Source: Paenarthrobacter aurescens
GTDB taxonomy: Bacteria > Actinomycetota > Actinomycetes > Actinomycetales > Micrococcaceae
Assembly (NCBI RefSeq): GCF_041549525.1
Contig: NZ_CP157456.1
Location: 1,550,001-1,614,000 of the forward strand
Length of the DNA stretch: 64,000 nucleotides
Reading direction: 5' to 3'
Shown here: positions 7,442 through 16,554 of the stretch, one piece after another
Position numbering within the stretch: the stretch's first letter is position 1
Layout of the letters: every line of letters starts with the position of its first letter
Translations under genes and position numbers: made by a program
Notes under the pieces: model-generated
Seen by the model: the letters and a program-made list of their open reading frames with translations, nothing else
Database searches by the model: none
What the model was told of the DNA's origin: nothing

Positions 7442-8545
7442 GTGAGTCCAGAAGAACGACCCTCCAAAATGACCCTTTCCGCCGTCGCGCGTGAGGTGGG
7501 AGTGTCAGTGCCCACCGTCTCCAAAGTGGTCAACGGCCGGGGTGACGTTGCTCAAGGAACCCGCGCCCGTGTTCTGGCGGCCCTCCAGCGAACGGGCTAC
7601 CAATCACCGCTCCAGCGCAAGGGCAAGCCTGTCCAGCGGACTGTGGAAGCAGTGTTTGACTCCCTGAACTCCGCCTACAACATGGAAGTCCTCAAAGGGA
7701 TCATGGAGCAGGCCAACGTCACGGACATGGAAGTGATCCTCTCGGTCACCGGCCTGCAGGCGGCGCCGCCGCTCGGCCCGGAAGAACGTGCCCAACGGAT
7801 GGTCGATGAAGCTCGAAGCGGCATGATCGTGGTCACCTCGGCGTTCGGAGCAGCGCAACTCGAAGCATTCCAGAGGCGACAGATCCCCATTGTGGTAATC
7901 GACCCCCTGAACCCGCCTCCCGCTGATCTGTACAGTGTGGGCTCCAGCAACTGGGCCGGCGGCAAGGCTGCGGCCACCCACCTGTTGGAGTTGGGGCATC
8001 GACGCATTGCCTACATCGGCGGGCCTGCCACCGCCGAATGCAGCCAGGCCCGGCTCCACGGCTACATGGCCGCCCTGATGGCAGAAGGGATCACCGTGGA
8101 ACACGAATACGTTTCCGCGGGTCCTTTCCGGCCTGAGACAGGAGCAGCTGCCTTCAAATCCTTGGTTGCCTTGGAAGATCCACCCACCGCAGTGTTCGCC
8201 GGAAGTGACAGCATCGCCATGGGCGTCCTTGCCGAGGCCCGCAGGCAGGACATCCGGATCCCCGAGGAAATGAGCCTTGTGGGCTTCGACGGAACATACC
8301 AGGCCGAAGAATCCACGCCACCTTTGACATCAGTGAGCCAGCCGCTTCAGGAGATAGGGCGTTCAGCGCTGAACTTCATTCTTCGCCAAATGCAGGGTGA
8401 AGAGATCGACTCCCGACGCGTTGAACTTGCCACCCACCTGGTGGTCCGCGAATCCACGGCTCCGCCCCGCGAGCCCGCTTCACCCGGCAAACCAACTTCA
8501 CCCGGCAAACCCGCTTCACCCGGTAAGGCGGCGTCCCGGCTTTAG
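7442..8545 (+). CDS. LacI-family transcriptional regulator of the sugar operon
   Basis: A LacI/GalR regulator of 367 aa from the GTG at 7442. The helix-turn-helix reads TLSAVAREVGVSVPTVSKVV, followed by a hinge and a periplasmic-binding-protein-like effector domain (SNWAGGKAAATHLLELGHRR, VGFDGTYQAEES). ATG at 7469 is an alternative start directly at the helix-turn-helix; an upstream TTG at 7367 is less likely. It is divergent from the sugar ABC operon and probably represses it until a sugar is bound. The C-terminus ends in repeats of the pentad SPGKP, encoded by an 18-base tandem repeat at about 8472-8530. Its last 30 bases overlap the convergent membrane-protein gene. Confidence 0.88.
   Translation: MSPEERPSKMTLSAVAREVGVSVPTVSKVVNGRGDVAQGTRARVLAALQRTGYQSPLQRKGKPVQRTVEAVFDSLNSAYNMEVLKGIMEQANVTDMEVILSVTGLQAAPPLGPEERAQRMVDEARSGMIVVTSAFGAAQLEAFQRRQIPIVVIDPLNPPPADLYSVGSSNWAGGKAAATHLLELGHRRIAYIGGPATAECSQARLHGYMAALMAEGITVEHEYVSAGPFRPETGAAAFKSLVALEDPPTAVFAGSDSIAMGVLAEARRQDIRIPEEMSLVGFDGTYQAEESTPPLTSVSQPLQEIGRSALNFILRQMQGEEIDSRRVELATHLVVRESTAPPREPASPGKPTSPGKPASPGKAASRL
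8472..8530. repeat. 18-base tandem repeat at the 3' end of the LacI-family gene
   Basis: About three units of an 18-base repeat built on the core TTCACCCGGCAAACC encode EPASPGKPTSPGKPASPGK. The last unit lies inside the overlap with the convergent gene, so the repeat also codes the C-terminus of that protein on the other strand. Confidence 0.75.
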
Positions 8546-10000
8546 CTGCACCGGCGGGACAGCGTCGTACAGCAGCACTCGCACCCAGCGCTCGCCTGTC
8601 CTGCGGAACTCATCACGGCTGGCAAAACGGTAAAGGTAGCTGCGCGCCCTCACCCAACGGGGGCGTTCGCCGTCGAACGGGTCCTTGCGAAGCAGCCGCA
8701 GCGTAGCTTGATCAGCCTTCAAAAGCTTGTCCAGGAACGCGTAGAACCAGTCCTCATGGACCGTCCGCAGCGGCAGGAACCACATAAGCCAATCCAGGCG
8801 CAGATGATACGGCGCCCACTGACGGGGGAGCCGGCGAACATCGCCGGGCTTGCCCTTGAAGCCGTATTCCAACCATCGCTCATCCGGAGCACGTGGATCC
8901 TCATCCATGGTGCCCTCAACCACAATCTCAATGCGCTGCTTGGTCACAGTCCCAAAAGCACCGTAGGCGTTCACCAGCCGCCAGCGGTTGAAGCTGGCGT
9001 TCATCAACTGCTGCCTGGAAAACAGATTCAGGAGCGGACGGTAGCTGGACACCAGCAACAGCACGGTCACCAGTACGACGACGGCGAGCCACCACACCGG
9101 CGTATCGGCACCCTCATGCCAGTTGAGCGGAATAAACGGAAAGACGGCGTGGACCACTGAGTCGCTCACGGCCGCGAAGGCAAGAACAATTGCCGCCCAG
9201 TTCAGCCACGCGAAGTTCCCGGTGCCCACCAACCAGAGCTGGGTCACAATGATGATCCCCGCAGCGATGCTGGCCAGAGGTTGAGGGGCGAACAGGAAGA
9301 ACGGCACCACCAACTGGGCGCCATGATTGCCCACCACCTCCACCTTGTGCAGCGGACGCGGAAGGAGGTGCGCTTGCCTGCTGAGGGGGCCGGGCATCGG
9401 CTGGGTCTCATGGTGATAGAACATGGCCGTCAAATCCCGCCACTCATGGCCGCCGCGGATCTTGATCATTCCGGCGCCGAACTCCAGCCGGAACACCAGC
9501 CACACAATGAGGATCAGGATGGTGGTGGGCGGAGGAGTCTGGTCCGAACCCAGGAAAGCCACCGTGAATCCGGCCTCCAAGAGAAGGATCTCCCAACCAA
9601 AGCCGTAGAACGTCTGGCCCACATTCACGATCGACATATAGAGGAACCACAAGGCAAGGAACGCCAGCATGGGAAGCCAAGGCGGGCCCATCTGGGGAAG
9701 GCCAATGACCAACAGCACGGACACTCCGATGCCCGTCCAGCAGACTGCCCTGAGCAGTGAGTCGGAATAGCGCCAGCGGAACAAGGTGGGCCGGCCCATG
9801 CGGCGTGCCATCTCCAGGAATGCCGGTACCGGCAACAGCCCGCGCTCGCCGAGGAGCGCCGGGAACTGGTTCACGGTGGAAAGGAAGGCAACCAGGTACA
9901 GCGCAGCAGTGCCACGCTGCAGCACCTGCCGGGCAAACTCGTAGTCCCGAGCATCGAACCAGGACAACCACTCCACGATTCCACGGTACGCGGATTTCAC
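8516..10000 (-). CDS. Lipase maturation factor family membrane protein
   Basis: The 494-aa integral membrane protein has about eight hydrophobic helices. Family motifs include FRLEFGAGMIKIRGGHEWRDLT with YHHETQPMP following, and near the C-terminus GKPGDVRRLPRQWAPYHLRLDW then LLKADQATLRLLRKDPF. These match the LMF1/LMF2 family, whose animal members help fold secreted lipases in the endoplasmic reticulum. The bacterial members have no established function. The start is GTG 10000, MKSAYRGIVEWLSWF. It is divergent from dxr and convergent with the LacI-type gene, overlapping that gene by 30 bases. A role in maturation or export of a secreted enzyme is only inference from the family. Confidence 0.82.
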   Translation of the reverse strand: MKSAYRGIVEWLSWFDARDYEFARQVLQRGTAALYLVAFLSTVNQFPALLGERGLLPVPAFLEMARRMGRPTLFRWRYSDSLLRAVCWTGIGVSVLLVIGLPQMGPPWLPMLAFLALWFLYMSIVNVGQTFYGFGWEILLLEAGFTVAFLGSDQTPPPTTILILIVWLVFRLEFGAGMIKIRGGHEWRDLTAMFYHHETQPMPGPLSRQAHLLPRPLHKVEVVGNHGAQLVVPFFLFAPQPLASIAAGIIIVTQLWLVGTGNFAWLNWAAIVLAFAAVSDSVVHAVFPFIPLNWHEGADTPVWWLAVVVLVTVLLLVSSYRPLLNLFSRQQLMNASFNRWRLVNAYGAFGTVTKQRIEIVVEGTMDEDPRAPDERWLEYGFKGKPGDVRRLPRQWAPYHLRLDWLMWFLPLRTVHEDWFYAFLDKLLKADQATLRLLRKDPFDGERPRWVRARSYLYRFASRDEFRRTGERWVRVLLYDAVPPVQLKPGRRLTG

Positions 10001-10095
10001 GGTACGCGCGCCAAGATGGTGGTCAAGCTGTCCCGGGTTTCCACATACGCCCCGCCCCGTTCGCGGCCTCCGGCGGTGGCAGGGATACTTAAGTA

Positions 10096-11280
10096 ATGCA
10101 GCCGCGCAAGATCGTCATCCTCGGGTCCACCGGTTCCATCGGCACACAAGCGATTGACGTGGTCGATGCCGCGCCACACCGTTTCGAAGTGGTTGCCTTG
10201 AGCGCAGGCGGAGGAAATCTGGAACTCCTTGCGCAGCAGGCAGTGCACACCAAGGTGCAAGCTGTCGGAATTGCCAAGGGAGATCCCCAGGTCCTCAGGC
10301 GCCTGATTGACGCAGCGGCTGCAGAGGCCGGTGTACGTCACTTTGCTCCGGAAATCTTTGCCGGATCCGACGCCTCCACCCGGATAGCGGGGATCGGGTG
10401 TGATGTAGTCCTCAACGGCATCACCGGCTCCATTGGGCTGGAACCCACCCTGGCTGCCCTTGGCACCGGAGCCACCCTGGCTCTGGCCAACAAGGAATCG
10501 CTGATTGTGGGCGGTGCCTTGGTCAAAGCCGCTGCCTCACCCGGACAGATCGTTCCCGTTGACTCAGAGCACTCTGCCATTGCCCAGTGCCTGCGTTCGG
10601 GCACTGATCAAGAGGTGGAAAAGTTGATCCTGACTGCCTCCGGCGGCCCCTTCCGTGGCCGCACGCGGGAGGAGCTTCACAACGTCACGCCCCAGGAGGC
10701 ACTTGCCCACCCCACCTGGGACATGGGGCTGATGGTCACCACAAACTCAGCCAGTCTCGTCAACAAGGGCCTGGAAGTGATTGAGGCACACCTGTTGTTC
10801 GATGTTCCCCTGGACAGGATCGAGGTGGTGGTCCACCCGCAATCTGTGGTGCATTCCATGGTCCAGTTCGTGGATGGTTCCATCATTGCCCAGGCATCGC
10901 CGCCGGACATGCGCCTGCCGATCGCCCTCGGACTGGGCTGGCCGGATCGCGTGCCGCGTGCCGCCCAAGCCTGCGACTGGACCCAGGCCACCAGTTGGAC
11001 GTTCGAGCCCCTGGATACGGTGGCCTTCCCGGCCGTGGACCTTGCCAAGGACGCAGCCAAGCAGGGCAGCACCTTCCCGGCGGTGTTCAACGCAGCCAAC
11101 GAGGAAGCGGTGGAGGCCTTCCACGCCGGACGCATCCGTTTCACTGACATTGTGGATACTGTTGAATCCGTCCTCAGCGAACATTCAGGTTCCTCGGAGC
11201 TAACGGTGGAGTCCGTGCTGGATGCTGAGAGATGGGCACGCGCCCGAACCCTTGATCGTTTAGCCAGCAGCACTCTGTAG
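10096..11280 (+). CDS. dxr: 1-deoxy-D-xylulose 5-phosphate reductoisomerase
   Basis: Dxr catalyses the second step of the MEP isoprenoid pathway, converting 1-deoxy-D-xylulose 5-phosphate to 2-C-methyl-D-erythritol 4-phosphate with NADPH and a divalent metal. The 394-aa protein begins with the NADPH motif [12 protein letters not shown]. It has the ANKES motif near 131-135, VDSEHSAI near 155 and the substrate loop SGGPFRG near 178. No clear Shine-Dalgarno sequence precedes ATG 10096, but GATACT at 10084-10089 leaves a 6-base gap, suggesting a leaderless transcript. It is followed by the site-2 protease gene after 32 bases, with ispG further downstream, a common actinobacterial arrangement. Confidence 0.97.
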   Translation: MQPRKIVILGSTGSIGTQAIDVVDAAPHRFEVVALSAGGGNLELLAQQAVHTKVQAVGIAKGDPQVLRRLIDAAAAEAGVRHFAPEIFAGSDASTRIAGIGCDVVLNGITGSIGLEPTLAALGTGATLALANKESLIVGGALVKAAASPGQIVPVDSEHSAIAQCLRSGTDQEVEKLILTASGGPFRGRTREELHNVTPQEALAHPTWDMGLMVTTNSASLVNKGLEVIEAHLLFDVPLDRIEVVVHPQSVVHSMVQFVDGSIIAQASPPDMRLPIALGLGWPDRVPRAAQACDWTQATSWTFEPLDTVAFPAVDLAKDAAKQGSTFPAVFNAANEEAVEAFHAGRIRFTDIVDTVESVLSEHSGSSELTVESVLDAERWARARTLDRLASSTL

Positions 11281-11312
11281 CTCACAACCTTTACGGAAGC
11301 AGTCCCACCGGC

Positions 11313-12644
11313 ATGAGTCCCGTCCTACTTTTCATCCTCGGAGTCGTCTTCGTCGCAATCGGCGTAGCTGTCTCCATCGCGCTGCACGAGGTGGGCCACC
11401 TGGTCCCTGCCAAACTGTTCAAAGTGCGGGTCACCAAATACATGATCGGTTTTGGGCCCACCTTGTGGTCCAGGAAAAAGGGCGAAACAGAATACGGGTT
11501 CAAGGCGCTTCCGCTGGGTGGTTACGTCTCCATGATCGGCATGTACCCGCCCAACAAGGAAGACGGCGCCGTTCGTCCCTCCAGCACAGGGATGTTCCAG
11601 ACGCTCGCCACGGAGGCGCGGTCCATGGCGCACGAGGAAGTGGGGCCCGGTGATGAGAACCGGGTCTTCTACAAGCTTCCCGTCTGGAAGAAGATCGTCG
11701 TCATGCTGGGCGGGCCCGCCATGAACATGTTGATCGGGTTGATACTGCTGGCCGTCCTGCTCATGGGCTTCGGCACAGCGCAGGCAACCACCACCATTGC
11801 CGACGTTTCCAAATGCCAGGTTGCCGCAGGGGAGACCGTGGACCCCGATTCTGCCGACTGCAAACTGACCCCGGCTGCTGCTGCAGGCCTCCAGCCCAAT
11901 GACACCATCACTTCTTTCGACGGAAAAGCCGTCACCAGCTGGGACGAGCTCACCAGCTGGATCCGGGCATCCGCCGGAAAAGAAGTTCCCGTCACTGTGA
12001 CCCGTAACGGATCCGCCATGGAAACCACCGTGACCCCTGTACTGTCTTCGCGGCCGGTGGTTGGCGCCGACGGCAGGCCTGAACAAGACGCCAACGGGGT
12101 GCTGAAATACCAGGAGGTCGGATTCCTGGGCATCGGCCCCCAAACTGCTTTGGTTCCCCAGCCGGCGTCGGCCGTCCTGCCCATGGCGGGGGAGAACATC
12201 AAGCAGATCTCGGGTGTGATCTTCAACCTGCCGGCCAGGGTTGTGGGCGTGGCGAAAGCAGCCTTCAGCGAAGAACCCCGTGACCCCAACGGGCCCATCA
12301 GCGTAGTTGGCGTCGGCCGGGTCGCAGGCGAAGTGGCAGCCATGGAACAGGTGCCCATGCAGGCCCGGATCGGCACCTTGATCGGGTTGCTCGCCGGGTT
12401 GAACTTCGCGCTGGCTATCTTCAACCTCATCCCGCTGTTGCCCCTGGATGGCGGCCACGTGGCCGGGGCGCTCTACGAAGGCGCCCGACGCCGGGTGGCC
12501 AAGTTGTTCGGCAAACCGGACCCTGGTGCGTTCGACATCGCCAAGCTGTTGCCGGCCACCTACGTCGTGGCGGCGCTGCTGATGGCCATGGGTGCACTCC
12601 TGATCTACGCGGACATTGTGAAGCCCGTGAACATTTTTGGCTGA
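11313..12644 (+). CDS. rseP: Site-2 (RIP) zinc metalloprotease, RseP/Rip1 type
   Basis: This 443-aa intramembrane protease of family M50 has the zinc motif HEVGH at residues 25-29 in the first membrane helix and the third ligand in NLIPLLPLDGGH near residues 370-381. Between them is a PDZ-like domain (AAAGLQPNDTITSFDGKAVTSW). Family members cleave membrane-bound anti-sigma factors and other single-pass proteins inside the membrane; mycobacterial Rip1 is the closest functional model. GGAAG lies upstream of ATG 11313. The position directly downstream of dxr and near ispG is conserved among actinobacteria. Confidence 0.93.
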   Translation: MSPVLLFILGVVFVAIGVAVSIALHEVGHLVPAKLFKVRVTKYMIGFGPTLWSRKKGETEYGFKALPLGGYVSMIGMYPPNKEDGAVRPSSTGMFQTLATEARSMAHEEVGPGDENRVFYKLPVWKKIVVMLGGPAMNMLIGLILLAVLLMGFGTAQATTTIADVSKCQVAAGETVDPDSADCKLTPAAAAGLQPNDTITSFDGKAVTSWDELTSWIRASAGKEVPVTVTRNGSAMETTVTPVLSSRPVVGADGRPEQDANGVLKYQEVGFLGIGPQTALVPQPASAVLPMAGENIKQISGVIFNLPARVVGVAKAAFSEEPRDPNGPISVVGVGRVAGEVAAMEQVPMQARIGTLIGLLAGLNFALAIFNLIPLLPLDGGHVAGALYEGARRRVAKLFGKPDPGAFDIAKLLPATYVVAALLMAMGALLIYADIVKPVNIFG

Positions 12645-12719
12645 GCGGGGAATAATTTTTGGCAAAGCCCGGGACCGTTCCCGGCAGAGCTGTGAACATT
12701 TTTGCGCCGGCAAGAGGGA

Positions 12720-12725
12720 TAGGCT
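12720..12725 (+). promoter_or_regulatory. -10 element of the YciI-like gene (leaderless)
   Basis: TAGGCT ends 6 bases before ATG 12732, so the transcript should start at or next to the start codon. There is no Shine-Dalgarno sequence. Confidence 0.55.
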
Positions 12726-12731
12726 AGCTCC

Positions 12732-13025
12732 ATGACTGTTTTCGCTGTTGAGTACGTATACGTTGCCGACTCCGGCGCCCTCCGTGACGAAGCCCGCCCT
12801 GCACACCGTGCGTGGCTCGGTGCGTTGGCCGAGGAAGGCAAACTACTTGCCAGCGGGCCCTACGGTGACGGCGCAGGCGCTCTGCTGATCTTCAAGTCCG
12901 CTGACGAGGCTGAACTCAATGACCTCCTCAAGCAGGATCCGTTCGCTGAAGCCGGCGTCATTGCCGGCATCCGCACCACAGAATGGGCCCCCATCATCGG
13001 CGTCCTGGCTGCCCACGCGTCCTAG
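12732..13025 (+). CDS. YciI-like protein
   Basis: The 97-aa protein has the small alpha/beta ferredoxin-like YciI fold: a first strand AVEYVYVAD, then [20 protein letters not shown] with the conserved histidine near residue 26, and DPFAEAGV near residue 80 with the family Asp. YciI proteins are mostly uncharacterised and are related to muconolactone isomerase-like and dehydrochlorinase folds. It lies between the site-2 protease gene and ispG, and a leaderless promoter is likely directly upstream. The sequence gives no specific reaction. Confidence 0.85.
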   Translation: MTVFAVEYVYVADSGALRDEARPAHRAWLGALAEEGKLLASGPYGDGAGALLIFKSADEAELNDLLKQDPFAEAGVIAGIRTTEWAPIIGVLAAHAS

Positions 13026-13074
13026 TCCGGACATCCTCCACCACCACCGATCCACCCCAACCCAAGGAGTCCAC

Positions 13075-14241
13075 GTGACCTCGGTCAGCCTGGGAATGCC
13101 AGCAGCCCCACCCCCCGTCCTTGCCCCGCGCCGTAAGACGCGTCAGATCAAGGTCGGATCCGTTGGCGTAGGTTCTGACTCGCCCATCAGCGTTCAGTCC
13201 ATGACCACCACCCCCACCACGGATATCAACGCAACGCTCCAGCAGATTGCTGAGCTGACCGCTTCTGGCTGCGACATCGTTCGTGTTGCCTGCCCGTCTG
13301 CCGATGACGCCGAGGCGCTGCCCATCATTGCCCGCAAGTCCCAGATTCCGGTGATCGCGGATATCCACTTCCAGCCGAAGTATGTCTTCGCCGCAATTGA
13401 AGCCGGCTGCGCGGCAGTCCGGGTGAACCCGGGCAACATCCGCAAATTCGATGACCAGGTCAAGGAAATCGCTGCGGCTGCCCGGGACCACGGAACCTCC
13501 ATCCGGATCGGCGTCAACGCCGGCTCCCTTGAGCCCGGCATCATGAAGAAATACGGCAAGGCAACTCCGGAAGCCCTGGTTGAGTCCGCCGTTTGGGAAG
13601 CCTCCCTCTTTGAGGAGCACGGATTCCACGACTTCAAGATTTCCGTCAAGCACAACGACCCCGTGATCATGGTGGCCGCTTATGAGATGCTCGCTGAGAA
13701 AGGCGACTGGCCCCTGCACCTTGGTGTGACCGAGGCCGGACCGGCATTCCAGGGCACCATCAAGTCGGCCACGGCTTTCGGTGCACTGCTGTCCCGCGGC
13801 ATTGGCGACACCATCCGCGTTTCCCTTTCTGCTCCTCCCGTGGAGGAAATCAAGGTGGGCAACCAGATCCTGCAGTCCCTGAACCTTCGCCCGCGCAAGC
13901 TTGAGATTGTTTCCTGCCCGTCCTGTGGCCGCGCCCAAGTGGACGTGTACACGCTGGCCGAGCAGGTCACCGCGGGGTTGGAAGGCATGGAAATTCCGTT
14001 GCGTGTGGCCGTCATGGGTTGCGTCGTCAATGGTCCCGGTGAGGCCCGTGAAGCGGATCTGGGAGTGGCCTCCGGAAACGGTAAAGGCCAGATTTTCGTG
14101 AAGGGCGAAGTCATCAAGACTGTGCCTGAGAGCGAAATTGTTGAGACACTGATCGAAGAGGCCATGCGCATCGCCGAAGAGATGGGGGAGGCCGATGGCG
14201 AAGATGCTGTCAAGGGTAGCCCCGTGGTTAGCGTCTCGTAA
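13075..14241 (+). CDS. ispG: 4-hydroxy-3-methylbut-2-en-1-yl diphosphate synthase
   Basis: IspG converts 2-C-methyl-D-erythritol 2,4-cyclodiphosphate to HMBPP with a [4Fe-4S] cluster, the penultimate MEP step. From GTG 13075 the protein is 388 aa. AAGGAG at 13064-13069 with a 5-base spacer decides this start over the longer reading. It begins with Pro-rich residues, then a TIM barrel ([27 protein letters not shown]). The C-terminal cluster domain has cysteines in CPSCGR near residue 281 and in CVVNGPGEA near 316. It works with Dxr encoded 3 kb upstream. Confidence 0.97.
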   Translation: MTSVSLGMPAAPPPVLAPRRKTRQIKVGSVGVGSDSPISVQSMTTTPTTDINATLQQIAELTASGCDIVRVACPSADDAEALPIIARKSQIPVIADIHFQPKYVFAAIEAGCAAVRVNPGNIRKFDDQVKEIAAAARDHGTSIRIGVNAGSLEPGIMKKYGKATPEALVESAVWEASLFEEHGFHDFKISVKHNDPVIMVAAYEMLAEKGDWPLHLGVTEAGPAFQGTIKSATAFGALLSRGIGDTIRVSLSAPPVEEIKVGNQILQSLNLRPRKLEIVSCPSCGRAQVDVYTLAEQVTAGLEGMEIPLRVAVMGCVVNGPGEAREADLGVASGNGKGQIFVKGEVIKTVPESEIVETLIEEAMRIAEEMGEADGEDAVKGSPVVSVS

Positions 14242-15071
14242 CGAGAACGGCTTGGGAGTCAGGGTGCTCGGCAGTGCCGACACCCTGGCTCTTCGCGCGC
14301 TTGCAAGCGAGGACGTGGTGGCTAACGTCTTCATCCTGGCCCACCTGGAGAGTACTGGTTCGGCGGCGCCCACCGGCGGCGGCGCCTGTATTTTCGGAGT
14401 TTTTGAGGGACAAACGCTCCTGGGCGGGTGCCAACCTGGTCCCGGTGCAGCTCGATCCCGGCCTGGCAGGCTATGTGGCCACAGCCGCCCACGAGACAGG
14501 ACGCCGTTACGCGTCCATCTTCGGACCGGCCGAAACAGTCATGGCCCTCTATTCGCGCTTCGAACAGCTGGGCCACGCTGCCCATGAAGTCCGTTCCCAG
14601 CAACCCCTGCTCACTATTTCCGGTCCACCGGTCATCGGCGGCAATCCGTCCCTGACCTTCGGCACCATGGCCGATTTCGACCGCATCCTGCCAGCCTGCG
14701 CGGCCATGTTCGAAGAAGAGGTGGGCTACTCTCCCTTCCTCGGAGGGCAGGAGTTCTACAGCAGGCGCGTGGCAGGGCTCATCCGGGAGGGCCACTCGCT
14801 GGTCCACATCGACGCCGACGGCACAGTGGTGTTCAAGGCCGAACTGGGGGCAGTTACACGGGACGTCACCCAGGTCCAAGGCGTATGGATGAATCCCGTG
14901 TTGCGAGGCCGCGGCCAAAGCGGAGGCTACATGGCCGCCGTCGTCAATCTCTCCCGTACCTTCGCCCCGGTGACGAGCCTGTACGTCAATGACTACAACA
15001 CCAAAGCCCGGGCCACCTACGAGCGGGTGGGCTTTGAACAAGTGGGAACCTTCGCCACGGTCCTGTTCTAG
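14195..15071 (+). pseudogene. GNAT acetyltransferase with DUF4081-like N-terminus, interrupted by a frameshift
   Basis: Two reading frames must be joined to give one family member. The N-terminal half reads GVRVLGSADTLALRALASED and continues to GVFEGQTLLGG in one frame, to about 14425. The family then continues in the next frame from GANLVPVQLDPG to GFEQVGTFATVLF at 15071. The second frame upstream of the junction is Trp/Arg-rich and does not look like protein. The junction is at about 14422-14432, consistent with one extra base or loss of two (plus a multiple of three). The C-terminal GNAT domain has the acetyl-CoA loop MNPVLRGRGQSGGYM. The start is uncertain: ATG 14195 or 14204 would overlap ispG, and TTG 14252 is another option. 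This is either a real pseudogene or a sequencing error. Confidence 0.75.
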
Positions 15072-15149
15072 CCCCGCTGCCCGCTGCTTGTAGTCTTGTC
15101 TCGGTTGGCGCACGCCACCAATCACTCGAACTTCCCTGGGGAACAACAA

Positions 15150-15890
15150 ATGAATAAAAATGCGATGCGTGGTCTTGCTGTGTCAGGACTGTTGGTCATG
15201 GGCCTCACCGCATGCGGGGGTGCCGGTACCTCCACGGAAGCTGCATCCGCTCCGGCAAGCGAGACGGCGACGCCCACGCCTACGCCGGCAGCCACGTCGG
15301 AAAAGCAGTACACCCTCGCGGAACTGACCACAGTCCTCGGGCAGATCAAGGACAAGCAGGGCACCAAGCTAAGCGTCATGTCCAGTGCGGACATGTCCGG
15401 CACAATGGAGCAGACCAAAGCCATCATGGCCCAAACTGAAGTGCAGCCAGCCGCCTGCAGAGACATCGCCATGGGCTCCCTTGCCCAGCCAACAACGGGC
15501 GTGGAGGCCACGTTCGGCGTGAGCCAGGACGTTGCCTCCGGAAGCATCAGCTCGATCTCATTGAGCACAGGCTTGGAGAAGGGGGCGTTGGAAAAAGCGC
15601 AACAGAGCCTGGACCAAGTGTCCGAGTGCAGCACCATGACTGTGTCGGCCCCTACAGGCTCCAGTACTGTCACCTTGACCGACCTGGCTGGAAAAAAGCC
15701 CGCGAACGCGCTGTTTGTTTACCGGGTGGATACGGAGTTGGCGTCCGGGGAGAAAGGGTCGGTTCTCATGTCGCAGGCAGTTAAGCACGACGTGCTTGTT
15801 TCAGTCATTGCAACCGGTGGGTCTTCCGAGGACGCTGCCATGGCCAACCTGACCAGCCTTTTGGATCAAGCCGTAGAGCTCATCAAGTAA
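15150..15890 (+). CDS. Secreted lipoprotein of unknown function
   Basis: The 246-aa protein starts MNKNAMRGLAVSG with a lipobox LTAC and lipidated Cys at residue 22, then a Ser/Thr/Ala/Pro-rich linker (residues 25-50) and a globular domain without a family I recognise. ATG 15150 is used because the longer ORF from 15096 would put a non-signal stretch before the signal peptide. It may sit on the outer face of the membrane. It resembles small actinobacterial lipoproteins with a tethered domain of the LppX/sensor type only in general layout, so no function is assigned. Confidence 0.8.
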   Translation: MNKNAMRGLAVSGLLVMGLTACGGAGTSTEAASAPASETATPTPTPAATSEKQYTLAELTTVLGQIKDKQGTKLSVMSSADMSGTMEQTKAIMAQTEVQPAACRDIAMGSLAQPTTGVEATFGVSQDVASGSISSISLSTGLEKGALEKAQQSLDQVSECSTMTVSAPTGSSTVTLTDLAGKKPANALFVYRVDTELASGEKGSVLMSQAVKHDVLVSVIATGGSSEDAAMANLTSLLDQAVELIK

Positions 15891-15899
15891 TCCGTTGTG

Positions 15900-15937
15900 A
15901 GTTGTGGCTCCTCCCTGTCTGGGGAAGAGCCACAACT
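15900..15937. terminator. Bidirectional terminator between lipoprotein gene and tetR
   Basis: AGTTGTGGCTC at 15900-15910 and its exact complement at 15927-15937 form an 11-base stem with inner TCC/GGA pairing, between convergent genes. Confidence 0.7.
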
Positions 15938-15942
15938 GCCAC

Positions 15943-16554
15943 CTATGTGGGAGTGTCCAGATCCCCCGTGAGGTAACGCTGGATGTTGGGCGCAACCCAA
16001 CGGACCACGTCGTCCGGATCGGCCGACGCCAACGGCTCCAGCCGGATCACGTAGCGGACCAGCATCAGCCCCACCACCTGTGTTGCCACGAGATTGCCCC
16101 GCACACGTACTTCCTCGGACGAACCGGGCAGACCTGCCATGATTTTGGACAGGATGGTGCGGTTGACCATCTCCCTCATGAGCGCCGTCTTGGCCTTGGA
16201 GCCTATGGTTCCTCTGACGAAGGCCACCATTCCGTGCTGGGCAGGGCCCTCCCATAGCCGCAGGACGGCCCTGACAATCGCTTGGGCCCTCACGGCAGGG
16301 TCCAGGGTTTCGACGCCGGCAAGTACTTCGGCGGGGTCGGCGGGCAACTCCACGCTGGCGGCAAAGAGCTCATCCTTGCCCCGGAAAAAATGGTGCACCA
16401 TTGCCGGATCCACTGATGACTCGCGAGCCACCTGCCGCAGGCTCGTCCCTTCGAATCCCTGCTCAGCGAAGAGTTTCCGTGCCGTTGCGAGGATGGCCTC
16501 GCGTGAATGATCTCCTGCGCTTCGGCGGCCTCGGCGGGTTTGGGGGAGGCTCAT
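15943..16554 (-). CDS. TetR-family regulator of the ABC exporter operon
   Basis: From ATG 16554 the protein is 203 aa. The N-terminal helix-turn-helix reads ILATARKLFAEQGFEGTSLRQVA, then HHFFRGKDELFAA. The C-terminal ligand-binding region is variable, as usual. The ATG overlaps the stop of the ABC permease gene by 4 bases, so it is the third gene of the operon. Longer readings extend into the permease gene in the wrong frame and are rejected. The likely role is repression of its own operon, probably through the inverted repeat at 18117-18138, with release by an exported drug-like ligand. Confidence 0.9.
   Translation of the reverse strand: MSLPQTRRGRRSAGDHSREAILATARKLFAEQGFEGTSLRQVARESSVDPAMVHHFFRGKDELFAASVELPADPAEVLAGVETLDPAVRAQAIVRAVLRLWEGPAQHGMVAFVRGTIGSKAKTALMREMVNRTILSKIMAGLPGSSEEVRVRGNLVATQVVGLMLVRYVIRLEPLASADPDDVVRWVAPNIQRYLTGDLDTPT

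Noticed and set aside
12627-12704. Two copies of GTGAACATTTTTG near the end of the site-2 protease gene
   Set aside because: The 13-base repeats lie at the coding end and just after it. They are too short and A/T-biased to support a function.
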